Part shown: positions 20,862-30,315 of the stretch, in pieces | Position numbering within the stretch: position 1 is the first letter of the stretch | Layout: every line of letters starts with the position of its first letter | Source of the DNA: Aquabacterium sp. A7-Y | Lineage (GTDB): Bacteria > Pseudomonadota > Gammaproteobacteria > Burkholderiales > Burkholderiaceae_C | Assembly (NCBI RefSeq): GCF_026153205.1 | Contig: NZ_JAPFBW010000002.1 | Location: 62,001 to 126,000, forward strand | Direction: 5' to 3' | DNA: 64,000 nucleotides | Made by a program: the position numbers and the translations under genes | The notes under the pieces: model-generated | Told to the model about the DNA's origin: nothing | Seen by the model: only the letters and a program-made list of their open reading frames with translations | Database searches by the model: none

Positions 20862-21425
20862 ATGCGTCATCACTTTCCCCTGTCTTCTCTGCTGCCTGCT
20901 GCCGTGCTCGCGCTGTCGACCGGCCTGGCCGGCGCCGCCGAGTTCTCGCTGCGCAGTCCCCAGGTGCGCGACGGTGGCCAGCTGGGAACGGCGCAGGTCT
21001 TCAACGGCTTCGGCTGCAGCGGCGGCAACCGCTCGCCCGCGCTGCAGTGGAGCGGTGCGCCGCAGGGCACGAAAAGTTTCGCCGTGACGGTCTATGACCC
21101 CGACGCGCCCACCGGCTCCGGCTGGTGGCACTGGGTGGTCTACAACCTGCCGGCCAGTGTGACGAGCCTGCCCGAGGGGGCCGGCACGGTCGGCGGCATC
21201 CTGCCGACCGGCGCCGTGCAGGGCCGCACCGACTACGGCACCCCCGGCTTCGGCGGCGCCTGCCCGCCGGCGGGCGACAAGCCGCACCGCTACATCTTCA
21301 CGGTGCACGCGCTCAAGACCGACAAGCTCGACCTGCCGGCCGACGCCTCGCCGGCCCTGGTGGGTTTCATGCTGCACGCCAACCGCCTCGGCCAGGCCCG
21401 CTTCACCGCCACCTACGGCCGCTGA
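20862..21425 (+). CDS. YbhB/YbcL family (PEBP, Raf kinase inhibitor-like) secreted protein
   Basis: 187 residues with a signal peptide (cleavage near residue 26, 'STGLAGAAEFSL') and the phosphatidylethanolamine-binding protein fold signatures: 'SPALQWSGAPQGTKSFAVTV', 'DPDAPTGSGWWHWVVYNLP' and 'GDKPHRYIFTVHAL'. An AAGGAGG lies just before the start. The bacterial family is periplasmic and poorly understood. It follows the AraC regulator in the same direction. Confidence 0.92.
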   Translation: MRHHFPLSSLLPAAVLALSTGLAGAAEFSLRSPQVRDGGQLGTAQVFNGFGCSGGNRSPALQWSGAPQGTKSFAVTVYDPDAPTGSGWWHWVVYNLPASVTSLPEGAGTVGGILPTGAVQGRTDYGTPGFGGACPPAGDKPHRYIFTVHALKTDKLDLPADASPALVGFMLHANRLGQARFTATYGR

Positions 21426-21487
21426 AGGCCTCGCTCGCTACGCAGTTCCCACGCGCGCCGGGCGCTCCGGCTCGCGATACTGCGCGC

Positions 21488-22462
21488 ATGTCCAGCGTCG
21501 TATCTTTCAAGCTGTTGGCGATCTTCGCCGTGGTGGCGCTCGGCTGGGGCGCCGGGCGGATGAAGTTTTTCGGTGGCGGCGAGACGGCCCGCGCGCTGTC
21601 GAACGCGGCCTTTTTCCTGTTTGCGCCGGCGCTGCTGTTCCGCACCACCGCGCGCATCGACATCGCCACCTTGCCGTGGTCCACCCTGGCGGCGTTTTTC
21701 GTCCCCGCCACGGCGTGGATGGTGGCGATCTACTTCTCGCAGCGCCGCCGCGCCCTGGCCTCGCCGGCCGGGCCCAGCGTGCGCGCGCTCACCGCGACCT
21801 TCGGCAACACCGCCCAGCTCGGCATCCCGATGGCTGCCGCGCTGTTCGGCGAGCAGGGTCTGTCGATGCACCTGGCCATCGTCAGCGTGCATGCGCTGAC
21901 CCTGTTGTCGGTGCAGACCGTGCTGGTCGAGCTCGACGTCGGCGGGGCCGCCGCGCGCGAGCAGGGCGGCCGCGCCAGCCTGCGCCGCATGCTCCTGCAG
22001 ACCGTGCGCAATACGCTGATCCACCCGGTGGTGCTGCCGGTGCTGGCCGGGCTGGCCTGGAACCTCACCGGCTGGCGCATCGCCGAGCCGGTGGACGGCG
22101 TGCTGCTGATGCTGGGCGAGGCGGTGGTGCCGGTCTGCCTGGTGGGCATCGGCATGTCGCTCGCGCACTACGGCCTGAAGGGCGCGGCCGGCAGCGCTTC
22201 GGCGCTGACCGCCGCCAAGGTGCTGGCGATGCCGCTGCTGGTGCTGCTCGCCGGCTACTTCGTGGCGGGGCTGCGCGGCCTGCCGCTGACCGTCATCGTG
22301 ATGGCGGCGGCCCTGCCGACCGGCAGCAACGCGCTGATGTTCGCGCAACGCTATCGCAGCCAGGAAGCCGAGACCACCGCGGCCATCGTCGTCTCGACGC
22401 TGTCATTCGTGTTGGCGGCGCCCTTGTGGCTGTCGCTGCTGGCCGTGTTGCCGCAAGCCTGA
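21488..22462 (+). CDS. AEC-family transporter (auxin efflux carrier-like)
   Basis: 324 residues with about ten membrane segments arranged as two sets of five around a central cytoplasmic stretch ('GGAAAREQGGRASLRRMLLQ'). Signatures include 'TFGNTAQLGIPMAAALFGEQ' and 'AALPTGSNALMFAQRY', typical of the AEC/BASS superfamily that moves organic anions such as malonate or malate. The substrate cannot be read from the sequence. The gene is followed by proA with a 45-base gap. Confidence 0.9.
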   Translation: MSSVVSFKLLAIFAVVALGWGAGRMKFFGGGETARALSNAAFFLFAPALLFRTTARIDIATLPWSTLAAFFVPATAWMVAIYFSQRRRALASPAGPSVRALTATFGNTAQLGIPMAAALFGEQGLSMHLAIVSVHALTLLSVQTVLVELDVGGAAAREQGGRASLRRMLLQTVRNTLIHPVVLPVLAGLAWNLTGWRIAEPVDGVLLMLGEAVVPVCLVGIGMSLAHYGLKGAAGSASALTAAKVLAMPLLVLLAGYFVAGLRGLPLTVIVMAAALPTGSNALMFAQRYRSQEAETTAAIVVSTLSFVLAAPLWLSLLAVLPQA

Positions 22463-22507
22463 AACAGCGCCCGGCAAGGGGCTGCGGGGTTTGCGACAAT
22501 CGTGGGC

Positions 22508-23788
22508 ATGAGTTCTACCGACATCTCCGCCTACATGGCCCACGTGGGCGCCGCGGCCCGCGCCGCCGCCACGCTGATGGCGGCCGCTTCCACCGCGGCC
22601 AAGAACAACGCCCTGCTCAGGCTGGCGGCGCTGATCGGCGAGCAGCGCGCGACGCTGCAGGCCGAGAACGCCAAGGACATCGCCCATGCCGAGAAAAACG
22701 GCCTGAGCGCGCCCATGGTCGACCGGCTGCGCCTGACGGACAAGGTGGTGGCCCAGATGGCCGAGAACTGCGTGCAGGTCGCTGCGCTGCCCGACCCGGT
22801 GGGCGAGATCAGCAACCTGAGGCGCCGGCCGACCGGCATCTCGGTCGGGCAGATGCGGGTGCCGGTGGGCGTCTTCGGCATGATCTACGAGAGCCGCCCC
22901 AACGTCACCATCGAGGCCTCCTCGCTCGGCATCAAGAGCGGCAACGCCTGCGTGCTGCGTGGCGGCTCCGAAGCCATCCACTCCAACCTCGCGCTGTGGC
23001 GCCTGGTGCAGCAGGCGCTGCGCGAGGCCGGCCTGCCGGCCGAGGGCGTGCAGCTGGTCGAGACCACCGACCGCGAGGCGGTGGGCCGGCTGATCGCGAT
23101 GCCCGAGCACGTGGACGTCATCATCCCGCGCGGCGGCAAGTCGCTGATCGAGCGCATCAGCCGCGAGGCCAAGGTGCCGGTGATCAAGCACCTGGACGGC
23201 AACTGCCACGTGTTCGTCGATGCCAGTGCCGACCTGGAGCTGGCCGTCAAGGTGACCGACAACGCCAAGACGCAGAAATACAGCCCCTGCAACGCGGCCG
23301 AATCGCTGCTGGTGCACCGCGACATCGCGGCGTCCTTCCTGCCGCGCATCGGCGCGGTCTTTGCCGCCAAGGGGGTGGAGATGCGTTGCGATGCCGCCAG
23401 CCGTGAGCTGCTCGGCGCGGTGGCCGGCGCACGGCTGGCCGAGGCGAGCGAGCAGGACTGGTCGGAGGAATACCTGGCGCCGGTCATCAGCGTCAAGCTG
23501 GTGAACTCGCTCGATGAAGCGATCGCCCACATCAACCGCTATGGCTCCCACCACACCGACGCGATCCTGACCGAGCACCATCCCAACGCGATGCGTTTCC
23601 TGCGCGAGGTCGATTCCGCCAGCGTCATGGTCAACGCCTCGACCCGCTTCGCCGACGGCTTCGAATACGGGCTGGGCGCCGAGATCGGCATCTCCACCGA
23701 CAAGTTTCACGCCCGCGGCCCCGTGGGTCTGGAGGGGCTCACGTCGCTCAAGTACATCGTGCTGGGACAGGGTGAGGTGCGGAGCTGA
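22508..23788 (+). CDS. proA: Glutamate-5-semialdehyde dehydrogenase (gamma-glutamyl phosphate reductase)
   Basis: 426 residues from the ATG at 22508 (an in-frame GTG at 22502 is less likely). Aldehyde dehydrogenase fold with '[17 protein letters not shown]', '[17 protein letters not shown]', '[19 protein letters not shown]' (catalytic C261) and '[20 protein letters not shown]' near the end. It reduces gamma-glutamyl phosphate in proline synthesis. queC starts one base after its stop, so the two are one operon even though they serve unrelated pathways. Confidence 0.96.
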   Translation: MSSTDISAYMAHVGAAARAAATLMAAASTAAKNNALLRLAALIGEQRATLQAENAKDIAHAEKNGLSAPMVDRLRLTDKVVAQMAENCVQVAALPDPVGEISNLRRRPTGISVGQMRVPVGVFGMIYESRPNVTIEASSLGIKSGNACVLRGGSEAIHSNLALWRLVQQALREAGLPAEGVQLVETTDREAVGRLIAMPEHVDVIIPRGGKSLIERISREAKVPVIKHLDGNCHVFVDASADLELAVKVTDNAKTQKYSPCNAAESLLVHRDIAASFLPRIGAVFAAKGVEMRCDAASRELLGAVAGARLAEASEQDWSEEYLAPVISVKLVNSLDEAIAHINRYGSHHTDAILTEHHPNAMRFLREVDSASVMVNASTRFADGFEYGLGAEIGISTDKFHARGPVGLEGLTSLKYIVLGQGEVRS

Positions 23789-23789
23789 C

Positions 23790-24530
23790 ATGAAGCCGCA
23801 GGCGCAGCAGGCGTTGGATCCCCGCAGGGCCCTGGTGCTGTTCTCGGGCGGGCAGGATTCGACCGTCTGCCTCGCCTGGGCGCTGTCGCGTTATGCGCAG
23901 GTCGAGACGCTGGGCTTCGACTACGGGCAGCGCCATCGCATCGAGCTGGAGTGCCGGCCGCGCGTGCTCCAGGCACTGCGTACGCAGTTCCCCGGCTGGG
24001 CCGCGCGGCTCGGCCTCGACCATGTGCTGGACCTCTCGCTGCTGGGCCAGATCAGCGACACCGCGCTGACCTCTGAGCGCGCCATCGAGATGGCCGACAA
24101 CGGCCTGCCCAACACCTTCGTGCCGGGCCGCAACCTGCTGTTCCTCAACTTCGCCGCCACGCTGGCCTACCGCCGCTCGGTGAGCGTGCTGGTGGGCGGC
24201 ATGTGCGAGACCGACTACTCCGGCTACCCGGACTGCCGCGACAACACGCTCAAGGCGCTGCAGGTGGCGCTCAGCCTGGGCCTGGACCAGCCGCTCGTGA
24301 TCGAGACCCCGCTGATGTGGCTGGACAAGGCCCAGACCTGGAGCCTGTCGAGCCGGCTCGGTGGCGAGGCACTCAACGAGCTGATCGTCGAGCACACCCA
24401 CACCTGCTACCTGGGCGAGCGCGGCGAGCGCCACCCCTGGGGTTACGGCTGTGGCCGCTGCCCGGCCTGCGAGCTGCGCCGCCGTGGGCACGAAAGCTGG
24501 GCCGCGGGGCAGGGGCGCCTGCCGGCCTGA
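23790..24530 (+). CDS. queC: 7-cyano-7-deazaguanine synthase
   Basis: 246 residues, started at 23790 with one base between the proA stop and the ATG. PP-loop ATPase motif '[18 protein letters not shown]', 'LGFDYGQRH', '[18 protein letters not shown]', and the zinc-binding cysteines in 'TCYLGERG' and '[15 protein letters not shown]'. It converts 7-carboxy-7-deazaguanine to preQ0 for queuosine in tRNA. The placement after proA rather than with queD/queE is unremarkable. Confidence 0.96.
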   Translation: MKPQAQQALDPRRALVLFSGGQDSTVCLAWALSRYAQVETLGFDYGQRHRIELECRPRVLQALRTQFPGWAARLGLDHVLDLSLLGQISDTALTSERAIEMADNGLPNTFVPGRNLLFLNFAATLAYRRSVSVLVGGMCETDYSGYPDCRDNTLKALQVALSLGLDQPLVIETPLMWLDKAQTWSLSSRLGGEALNELIVEHTHTCYLGERGERHPWGYGCGRCPACELRRRGHESWAAGQGRLPA

Positions 24531-24678
24531 GGGTCGGGTGCATCGGCCGCCGGGGCACCGGCTGCCCCTTGGGGCCAGGCCCCGACCGTGTGTCGTCACC
24601 CCCCGAGCCCCAGGCTTGGAGCCCGGCAGCGCCTGTCGTAGAGTCGCGGGACCCTGAGGTGAGAAGAGGAGAGAGCCG

Positions 24679-25272
24679 ATGAGCACAACACAGATCGTGG
24701 CCTGGTGCGTCCTGGCCGTGCTGGTATTTTGGGGGGTGGGCGCCTACAACCGGCTGGTGCGGCTGCGCAATGCGATCTCCAACGCCTTCGGCCAGATCGA
24801 CGTGCAGCTCAAGCGCCGCTACGACCTCATCCCCAACCTCGTCGAAACCGCCAGAAAGTACATCTCGCACGAACGCGAGACCCTGGAGGCGGTCATCGCC
24901 GCGCGCAACCAGGCCCGCACCGCGGCCGAGCATGTCCGCGCACGCCCGGCCAGCCCCGGCACCGTGGGCACCCTGGCGATGGCCGAGCAGGCCCTGCAAG
25001 GCAGCCTGGGCCGGCTGATGGCGGTGGTCGAGAACTACCCCGAGCTCAAGGGCGACCAGACCCTGCGCGAGCTGTCGGAGGAGCTGACCAGCACCGAGAA
25101 CAAGATCGCCTTCGCCCGCCAGTCCTTCAACGATGCCGCGCTCGACTACAACGACGCGGCCCAGCAGTTCCCCACCACCTTGATCGCCAACTTGTTCGGC
25201 TTCAAGGCGGCGGGCATGCTGCAGTCCACCGGCAGCGAGGCCGAACGCCAGGCGGTGCGGGTGCAGTTCTGA
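24679..25272 (+). CDS. LemA family protein
   Basis: 197 residues: an N-terminal membrane segment ('IVAWCVLAVLVFWGVGAY'), then the LemA core 'NRLVRLRNAISNAFGQIDVQ' and 'LKRRYDLIPNLVETARKYI', and long helices to the end ('TENKIAFARQSFNDAALDYN'). LemA proteins are membrane-anchored four-helix bundles of unclear role, often encoded with M48 proteases or TPM proteins, as here (next gene 19 bases downstream). In 24531-24678 upstream I see only GC-rich sequence with weak hairpins. Confidence 0.93.
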   Translation: MSTTQIVAWCVLAVLVFWGVGAYNRLVRLRNAISNAFGQIDVQLKRRYDLIPNLVETARKYISHERETLEAVIAARNQARTAAEHVRARPASPGTVGTLAMAEQALQGSLGRLMAVVENYPELKGDQTLRELSEELTSTENKIAFARQSFNDAALDYNDAAQQFPTTLIANLFGFKAAGMLQSTGSEAERQAVRVQF

Positions 25273-25291
25273 TCCCGGCGGCGCCGGCACC

Positions 25292-27214
25292 ATGCGTTTC
25301 CGCGAGCACCAGGACCAGGCCCGGGCCGCCACGCGGCGCCTGCTGCTGAGTTTCGTCGCCGTGCTGCTGCTGCTGGTGGGCGCCGTCAACGGCGTGCTGG
25401 CGCTGATCTACAAGCTGACGCTGCCCTGGACCAGCGGCTTTCCCGAGTTTTTCTTCGAGACCAACACCGGCCTGGTGCTGCTGTTCGTGCTGGGCGGCTG
25501 CTGGTTCGAGATGCTCAGGCTGCGCGAGGGCGGCGCCCACGTCGCGCGGCTGGCCGGCGGGCGCCGCATCGACGAGCCCGGCGGGCCGGGACTGGACCTC
25601 TACGAAAAACGGCTGCGCAACGTCGTCGACGAGGTCGCGATCGCCTGCAACGTCAAGCCGCCCGAGGTCTGGGTGCTGCCGCGCGAGGACGCGATCAACG
25701 CCTTCGCGGCCGGCTGGCAGATCGAGGACGCGGTGGTGGCCGTGACGCGCGGCGCGCTGGAGCGGCTCACGCGCGACGAGCTGCAGGGTGTGGTGGCCCA
25801 TGAGTTCAGCCACCTGGTGCACGGCGACACGCGCCTCAACATGCGCCTGATCGGGCTGGTGTGGGGCCTGCAGATGATCTACACCTTCGGCCACTCGCTG
25901 GTCGAGCCCGACGAGCAGGGCCACCGCAGCCCGGCCCTGTTGTTCGGCCTCGGACTGATGGCGGTGGGCTCGCTGGGCTGGCTGGCCGGGCGCCTGCTGC
26001 AGGCCGCGGTGTCGCGCCAGCGCGAGTACCTGGCCGATGCCTCGGCGGTCAAGTTCACGCGCAGCGTGCAGGGCATCGGTGGCGCGCTGCGCAAGATCGC
26101 CGACCAGGCCTGGCGACGCCAGGACGCGTTGCACCATCCCCAGGCCGACAGCCTGTCGCACTTGTTTTTCGTTTCGCGGCTGCGCTGGTCGGCGCTGTTC
26201 GCCACCCACCCCCCGCTCAACGAGCGCATCCGCCGCATCTACGGTCATGCGGTGGGCCCGCTGCCGGCGCGCCAGCTGGCGCCCGAGGACGACGACGCCC
26301 CCGATACCGAGCCAATGCCCGGCGTGGTGCTGTCCTTCGCGGTCGGCGCGGCGCGGCGTGCGGCGGCTCAGGTGCTGTCGCCGCCGGCCGAGCCCGAGGC
26401 GCGGCGGCACGACCCGGTGCAGCGCGCCGTGCTCGACCCGGTGGCGTCGGGGCAGGACGAGGCGCTCGGCCGCATCCGCCACTGGCACGGTCCGGGCGAG
26501 CGCAAGGCGGCGGTGCTGGCGCTGCTGCTGACGCCAGGCAACGATGCCGAGCTGAAGGCCTGGCAACAGGAGACCGAGTCGACGGCCTCGGCGCCCGGCG
26601 TGCTGTGCGACGTCCGGCAGCTGACGCATGCGGCCCGCCTGCCGGTGCTGGAGCTGCTGCTACGGCGCAGCGCGACGGTGCCGGTGGTGGAGCGGCGCGC
26701 GATGCTCGAAGCGGCGCGCCGCGTGATGGGCGCCGACGGCCATGCGAGCCCGCTGGACCGCCTGCTGTGGCTGGCGATGCGCCGCCTGCTGGGGGGGCCG
26801 CCGGTGCGGCCCGAGGGCGCCGCCAAGGACATCCGGGAGCTGGCGAGGGCCATCGCCGTGTTGACCGCCTTCCTGGCGAGAATCGTCGCGGCCGGCCTGC
26901 CCGGCACACCACCCGGACTGCCGCCGCTGTGGTGGCGTTCGGTCTGGCGGGCCCTGATGGGCGACCAGCCGCTGCCGCCCTGGCGGCTGCCCGACGGCGA
27001 CGCGCTGGTGCAGGCGGTCTACGAGGTGGCGACCTTGTCGGCCATGCAGCGGCCGGTGCTGCTGCGCACCTGGGTCGACACGGCGGTGCAGCTGAGCCCT
27101 CAGGGCCGGCTGGACGAGCCTTCGGCCGATGCGCTGCGTCTGATGGCCTTGCTGCTGGACACGCCGGCGCCACCGGCGCTGGCCGGCTTGTACATCGACG
27201 TCGGGACTGACTGA
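25292..27214 (+). CDS. M48-family membrane metalloprotease (HtpX-like) with long C-terminal extension
   Basis: 640 residues. Two N-terminal membrane segments, then the zinc site HEFSH at 170-174 ('GVVAHEFSHLVHGDTRL') and more hydrophobic segments. The third zinc ligand is expected in 'SRQREYLADASAVKF', and 'FATHPPLNERIRRIYG' is the HtpX-like end of the protease. Beyond about residue 345 lie nearly 300 further residues of helical sequence that I do not recognise. The lemA-M48 pairing suggests membrane-protein quality control (inference). Confidence 0.9.
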   Translation: MRFREHQDQARAATRRLLLSFVAVLLLLVGAVNGVLALIYKLTLPWTSGFPEFFFETNTGLVLLFVLGGCWFEMLRLREGGAHVARLAGGRRIDEPGGPGLDLYEKRLRNVVDEVAIACNVKPPEVWVLPREDAINAFAAGWQIEDAVVAVTRGALERLTRDELQGVVAHEFSHLVHGDTRLNMRLIGLVWGLQMIYTFGHSLVEPDEQGHRSPALLFGLGLMAVGSLGWLAGRLLQAAVSRQREYLADASAVKFTRSVQGIGGALRKIADQAWRRQDALHHPQADSLSHLFFVSRLRWSALFATHPPLNERIRRIYGHAVGPLPARQLAPEDDDAPDTEPMPGVVLSFAVGAARRAAAQVLSPPAEPEARRHDPVQRAVLDPVASGQDEALGRIRHWHGPGERKAAVLALLLTPGNDAELKAWQQETESTASAPGVLCDVRQLTHAARLPVLELLLRRSATVPVVERRAMLEAARRVMGADGHASPLDRLLWLAMRRLLGGPPVRPEGAAKDIRELARAIAVLTAFLARIVAAGLPGTPPGLPPLWWRSVWRALMGDQPLPPWRLPDGDALVQAVYEVATLSAMQRPVLLRTWVDTAVQLSPQGRLDEPSADALRLMALLLDTPAPPALAGLYIDVGTD

Positions 27215-27263
27215 GACGCCGCACTGGTGCGGCGGGCGGATCCCGCACCCTTCGAGGAGACCC

Positions 27264-27599
27264 ATGAAACCCCTGTCTTCCCTGGCTCACCTGCTGGCCG
27301 CTGCGGCGCTGCTGGCGGGTGGTGGCGCGCGGGCCCAGAGCCCTGCCGCCGAGGCCGATGCCCTCTACGACAAGAGCCTCTCCGCCACCTGCGCCCACTG
27401 CCACGGCACCCGGGGTCGGGCGGTCACCGGCTCCGGCGTGCCGGCCCTGGCGGGCCTGTCCGAGGCCTACCTGGTCGAGCAGATGCGCGCGTTCAAGAGC
27501 GGCCAGCGTCCCGCGACCGTGATGCACCAGATCGCCAAGGGTTATGACGACCGCCAGGTCGCCCGGATCGCGGCCTACTTCGCCGCACAGAAACCGTGA
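27264..27599 (+). CDS. Periplasmic c-type cytochrome, likely partner of the sulfide dehydrogenase flavoprotein
   Basis: 111 residues with a signal peptide (cleavage after 'GGGARA'), one heme motif 'CAHCHG' at about residues 47-51 and a likely axial Met in 'ATVMHQIAKGYDD'. The start has GAGGAG upstream. It lies 14 bases before the flavoprotein gene and the heme-binding subunit of flavocytochrome c is expected there. Only one heme is seen, as in small SoxE/FccA-like subunits; the diheme FccA of Allochromatium is larger. Confidence 0.88.
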   Translation: MKPLSSLAHLLAAAALLAGGGARAQSPAAEADALYDKSLSATCAHCHGTRGRAVTGSGVPALAGLSEAYLVEQMRAFKSGQRPATVMHQIAKGYDDRQVARIAAYFAAQKP

Positions 27600-27613
27600 C
27601 GCGGAGGGCAGCG

Positions 27614-28888
27614 ATGGACAGACGAACGTTCGTGCAAGGCTCGGCGGCGCTGGCGCTGCTCGGCCTGGGCGGCTGTGCGAGCGGCGGCCGGGCGCCCGAG
27701 ACGGCGCGCGTGCTGGTGGTGGGCGGCGGCTATGGCGGTGCCACCGCAGCGAAGTACCTGCGGCTGTTGTCGGACCAGCGGATCGAGGTGGTGCTGGTGG
27801 AGCCGGAGCCGGCCTTCGTGTCCTGCCCCGTCTCCAACCTGGTGCTGGGCGGCAGCCGGACCCTGGCCGAGCTCACGACACCCTATGACGCGCTGCGCCG
27901 GCGCCACGGCGTGACGATGGTGAAGGACCGGGTCGCGAGCATCGATCCGGCGCAGAAGGTCGCGGTGCTGGCCTCGGGGCCGCGCATCCGCTACGACAAG
28001 CTGGTGCTGTCGCCGGGCATCGAGCTGATGTTCGACAGCATCGAGGGCCTGCGGGCCGCCCATGCCGAGGGCCGCATCCTGCAGGCCTGGAAGGCCGGCG
28101 CAGAGACCGCCGCGCTGCGTCGCCAACTGGAAGCCATGCCCGACGGCGGCGTCTATGCGCTGACCATCCCCGAGGCGCCCTACCGCTGCCCGCCGGGGCC
28201 TTACGAGCGCGCCTGCCAGGTGGCGAGCTACTTCAAGGCTGCCAAGCCGCGCTCCAAGGTGCTGGTGCTGGACGCGAACCAGGACGTGACCTCCAAGGGC
28301 GCGCTGTTCAAGAAGGTGTGGGCCGAGCAGTACCCGGGCCTCATCGAGTACCGGCCGCAGCACAGGGCCGTGGCGGTGGACGCGGCGGCACGCACGGTCA
28401 GCTTCGAGTTCGGCGACCACGTGCGGGCCGACGTGCTCAACGTGCTGCCCGAGATGCGGGCCGGCCAGATCGCGGTGCAGAGCGGACTCGCCAACGCCAA
28501 CGCGCGCTGGTGCCAGGTGCACTACCTCAACTTCGAGTCGACCGCCGCGAAGGACCTCCATGTGCTGGGCGATTCGATCCAGATCGCGCCGGGCATGCCC
28601 AAGTCGGCCCACATGGCCAACGCCCACGCCAAGGTGGTCGCCGCGGCCATCGTCGCCGAGCTGAGCGGCTGGCCGGTCGATCCGGCGCCCATGCTGACCA
28701 ACACCTGCTACAGCTATGTCGACGCCAAGCAGGTCATCCACGTCGCCAGCGTGCACGCCTACGTGGCGGAGGAAAAAACCTTCAAGCCCGTGGCCGGTTC
28801 CGGTGGGGTGTCGGCGGGGCCGAGCGAGCTCGAAGGCCTCTACGCCTGGGACTGGGCGCAGAACATCTGGGCCGATACGCTGGCGTGA
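27614..28888 (+). CDS. fccB: Flavocytochrome c sulfide dehydrogenase flavoprotein subunit (FccB/SoxF-like)
   Basis: 424 residues from the ATG at 27614, with GGAGG upstream. The N-terminus has a twin-arginine pattern ('RRTFVQGSAALALLGLGGC') that ends in a lipobox Cys21, so it may be a Tat-exported lipoprotein. Rossmann motif 'VLVVGGGYGGATAAKYLR', then C71 in 'FVSCPVSNLVLGG' matches the Cys that binds FAD covalently in FccB. Two further cysteines ('YRCPPGPYERAC' and 'TNTCYSYVD') fit the redox disulfide. It oxidises sulfide to sulfur and passes electrons to cytochrome c in the periplasm. Confidence 0.9.
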   Translation: MDRRTFVQGSAALALLGLGGCASGGRAPETARVLVVGGGYGGATAAKYLRLLSDQRIEVVLVEPEPAFVSCPVSNLVLGGSRTLAELTTPYDALRRRHGVTMVKDRVASIDPAQKVAVLASGPRIRYDKLVLSPGIELMFDSIEGLRAAHAEGRILQAWKAGAETAALRRQLEAMPDGGVYALTIPEAPYRCPPGPYERACQVASYFKAAKPRSKVLVLDANQDVTSKGALFKKVWAEQYPGLIEYRPQHRAVAVDAAARTVSFEFGDHVRADVLNVLPEMRAGQIAVQSGLANANARWCQVHYLNFESTAAKDLHVLGDSIQIAPGMPKSAHMANAHAKVVAAAIVAELSGWPVDPAPMLTNTCYSYVDAKQVIHVASVHAYVAEEKTFKPVAGSGGVSAGPSELEGLYAWDWAQNIWADTLA

Positions 28889-28966
28889 TGGGCTTGAAGC
28901 CGCTGCCGGCAGGGTTGCCACGGGCCCGCGCGGAAGGCCGCCGTCCCAGGGCCTAAACTGCCGGCC

Positions 28967-30301
28967 GTGAATGCCTCCCCGACCCCTCAAGCCCTGCCGC
29001 TGTCGCGCCTGCTGAACCACACCGCCGATGCCGTTCGCGCGGTGCGCTCCGGCGCTTCCCTCAACGAAGCGCTGGCCGCCTGCCCGGTGCCGGCGCGCCC
29101 AGGCACGCAGGCGCTCAGTTTTCAGGTGATGCGCGGGCTGGGGCGGGCCCAGGCCCTGCGCGGGCAGCTGGCGCGGCGCGCGCCGCCGGCCTGGGTCGAT
29201 GCTTTGTTGCTCACGGCCCTGGCGCTGCTCTGCGAGGCCGAGGAGGCAGGGTATGCCGAGCACACCCTGGTGGACCAGGCGGTCGAGGCCGTCAAGCAGC
29301 GCGAGCGCGCGAGCAGCTCCTTCGTCAACGCGGTGCTGCGGCGTTTCCTGCGCGAGCGCGAAGCGCTGCTCGCCGCCGTCGCGCGCGACCCGGTGGCGCA
29401 GTGGAACCACCCGCGCTGGTGGATCGAGCGCCTGCAGCGCGACTGGCCCGAGCACTGGCAGGCCTTGCTGAGCGCCAACAACCAGCGCCCGCCAATGACG
29501 CTGCGCGTGAACGCGGCCCGTGCGACAGCCGAAGCCTATTTGGAGCGTCTGCAGGCCGCCGGGCTCGAGGGCACGGCGATCGGCCCGCAGGCGGTGCGGC
29601 TGGACCTGCCCTGCCCGGTGTCACGCCTGCCTGGCTTCGAGGCCGGCGACGTGTCGGTGCAGGACTTGGCGGCGCAATGGGCCGCGCCTTTGCTGCTCGA
29701 GGCCGAGGGCGGCCGGCTGCCCCGTGGCGCCCGCGTGCTGGACGCCTGTGCCGCCCCGGGCGGCAAGACCGCCCACCTGCTGGAGCTGGCCGAGCTGGAC
29801 CTGCTCGCGCTCGACAGCGACGCCGCGCGGCTGGCTCGGGTGGAAGACACGCTCGCGCGGCTGCAGTTGCGCGCCGAGCTCAAGGCGGCCGACGCCCGCC
29901 AGCCCGAGGCCTGGTGGGATGGCCGGCCCTTCGACGCCATCCTGATGGACGCGCCTTGCAGCGCTGCCGGCATCGTGCGCCGCCACCCCGACGTGCGCTG
30001 GTTGCGGCGCGACGCCGACATCGCCCAGCTCGCCGGCATCCAGCGCGACATGCTGGAAGCTTTGTGGCCCCTGCTCAAGCCCGGGGGCCGGCTGCTGTAC
30101 TGCACCTGCTCGGTTTTCAAGGCCGAGGGCCAGCCCCAGATCGACGCTTTTTTGCAACGCCACAGCGAGGCGCGGCAGTTGGCCGCGCCCGGGCATGCGC
30201 TGCCCTTGCCGCACAATGCGGACGTGGCAGCCCATCCGGGGCCGGCGGCCGCGGCCCATGACGGGTTCTTCTACGCCTTGCTTGAAAAGCGCCCCGTCTG
30301 A
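28967..30301 (+). CDS. rsmB: 16S rRNA (cytosine-967-C5)-methyltransferase
   Basis: 444 residues from a GTG at 28967. The N-terminal NusB-like domain contains 'FVNAVLRRFLREREALLA'. The C-terminal Rossmann methyltransferase has the SAM motif 'LDACAAPGGKTAHLLELAEL', the catalytic motif 'LMDAPCSAAGIVRRHPDVRW' and 'YCTCSVFKAEGQPQID'. It methylates C967 of 16S rRNA. In Burkholderiales it leads a conserved run rsmB - DUF4390 - ntrY - ntrX, all four of which follow here in order. Confidence 0.95.
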   Translation: MNASPTPQALPLSRLLNHTADAVRAVRSGASLNEALAACPVPARPGTQALSFQVMRGLGRAQALRGQLARRAPPAWVDALLLTALALLCEAEEAGYAEHTLVDQAVEAVKQRERASSSFVNAVLRRFLREREALLAAVARDPVAQWNHPRWWIERLQRDWPEHWQALLSANNQRPPMTLRVNAARATAEAYLERLQAAGLEGTAIGPQAVRLDLPCPVSRLPGFEAGDVSVQDLAAQWAAPLLLEAEGGRLPRGARVLDACAAPGGKTAHLLELAELDLLALDSDAARLARVEDTLARLQLRAELKAADARQPEAWWDGRPFDAILMDAPCSAAGIVRRHPDVRWLRRDADIAQLAGIQRDMLEALWPLLKPGGRLLYCTCSVFKAEGQPQIDAFLQRHSEARQLAAPGHALPLPHNADVAAHPGPAAAAHDGFFYALLEKRPV

Positions 30302-30315
30302 GACGAAGTGTTAAC

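Noticed and set aside
23772-24530. preQ1 riboswitch controlling queC
   Set aside because: queC starts one base after the proA stop, leaving no room for a leader; none is seen upstream of proA.
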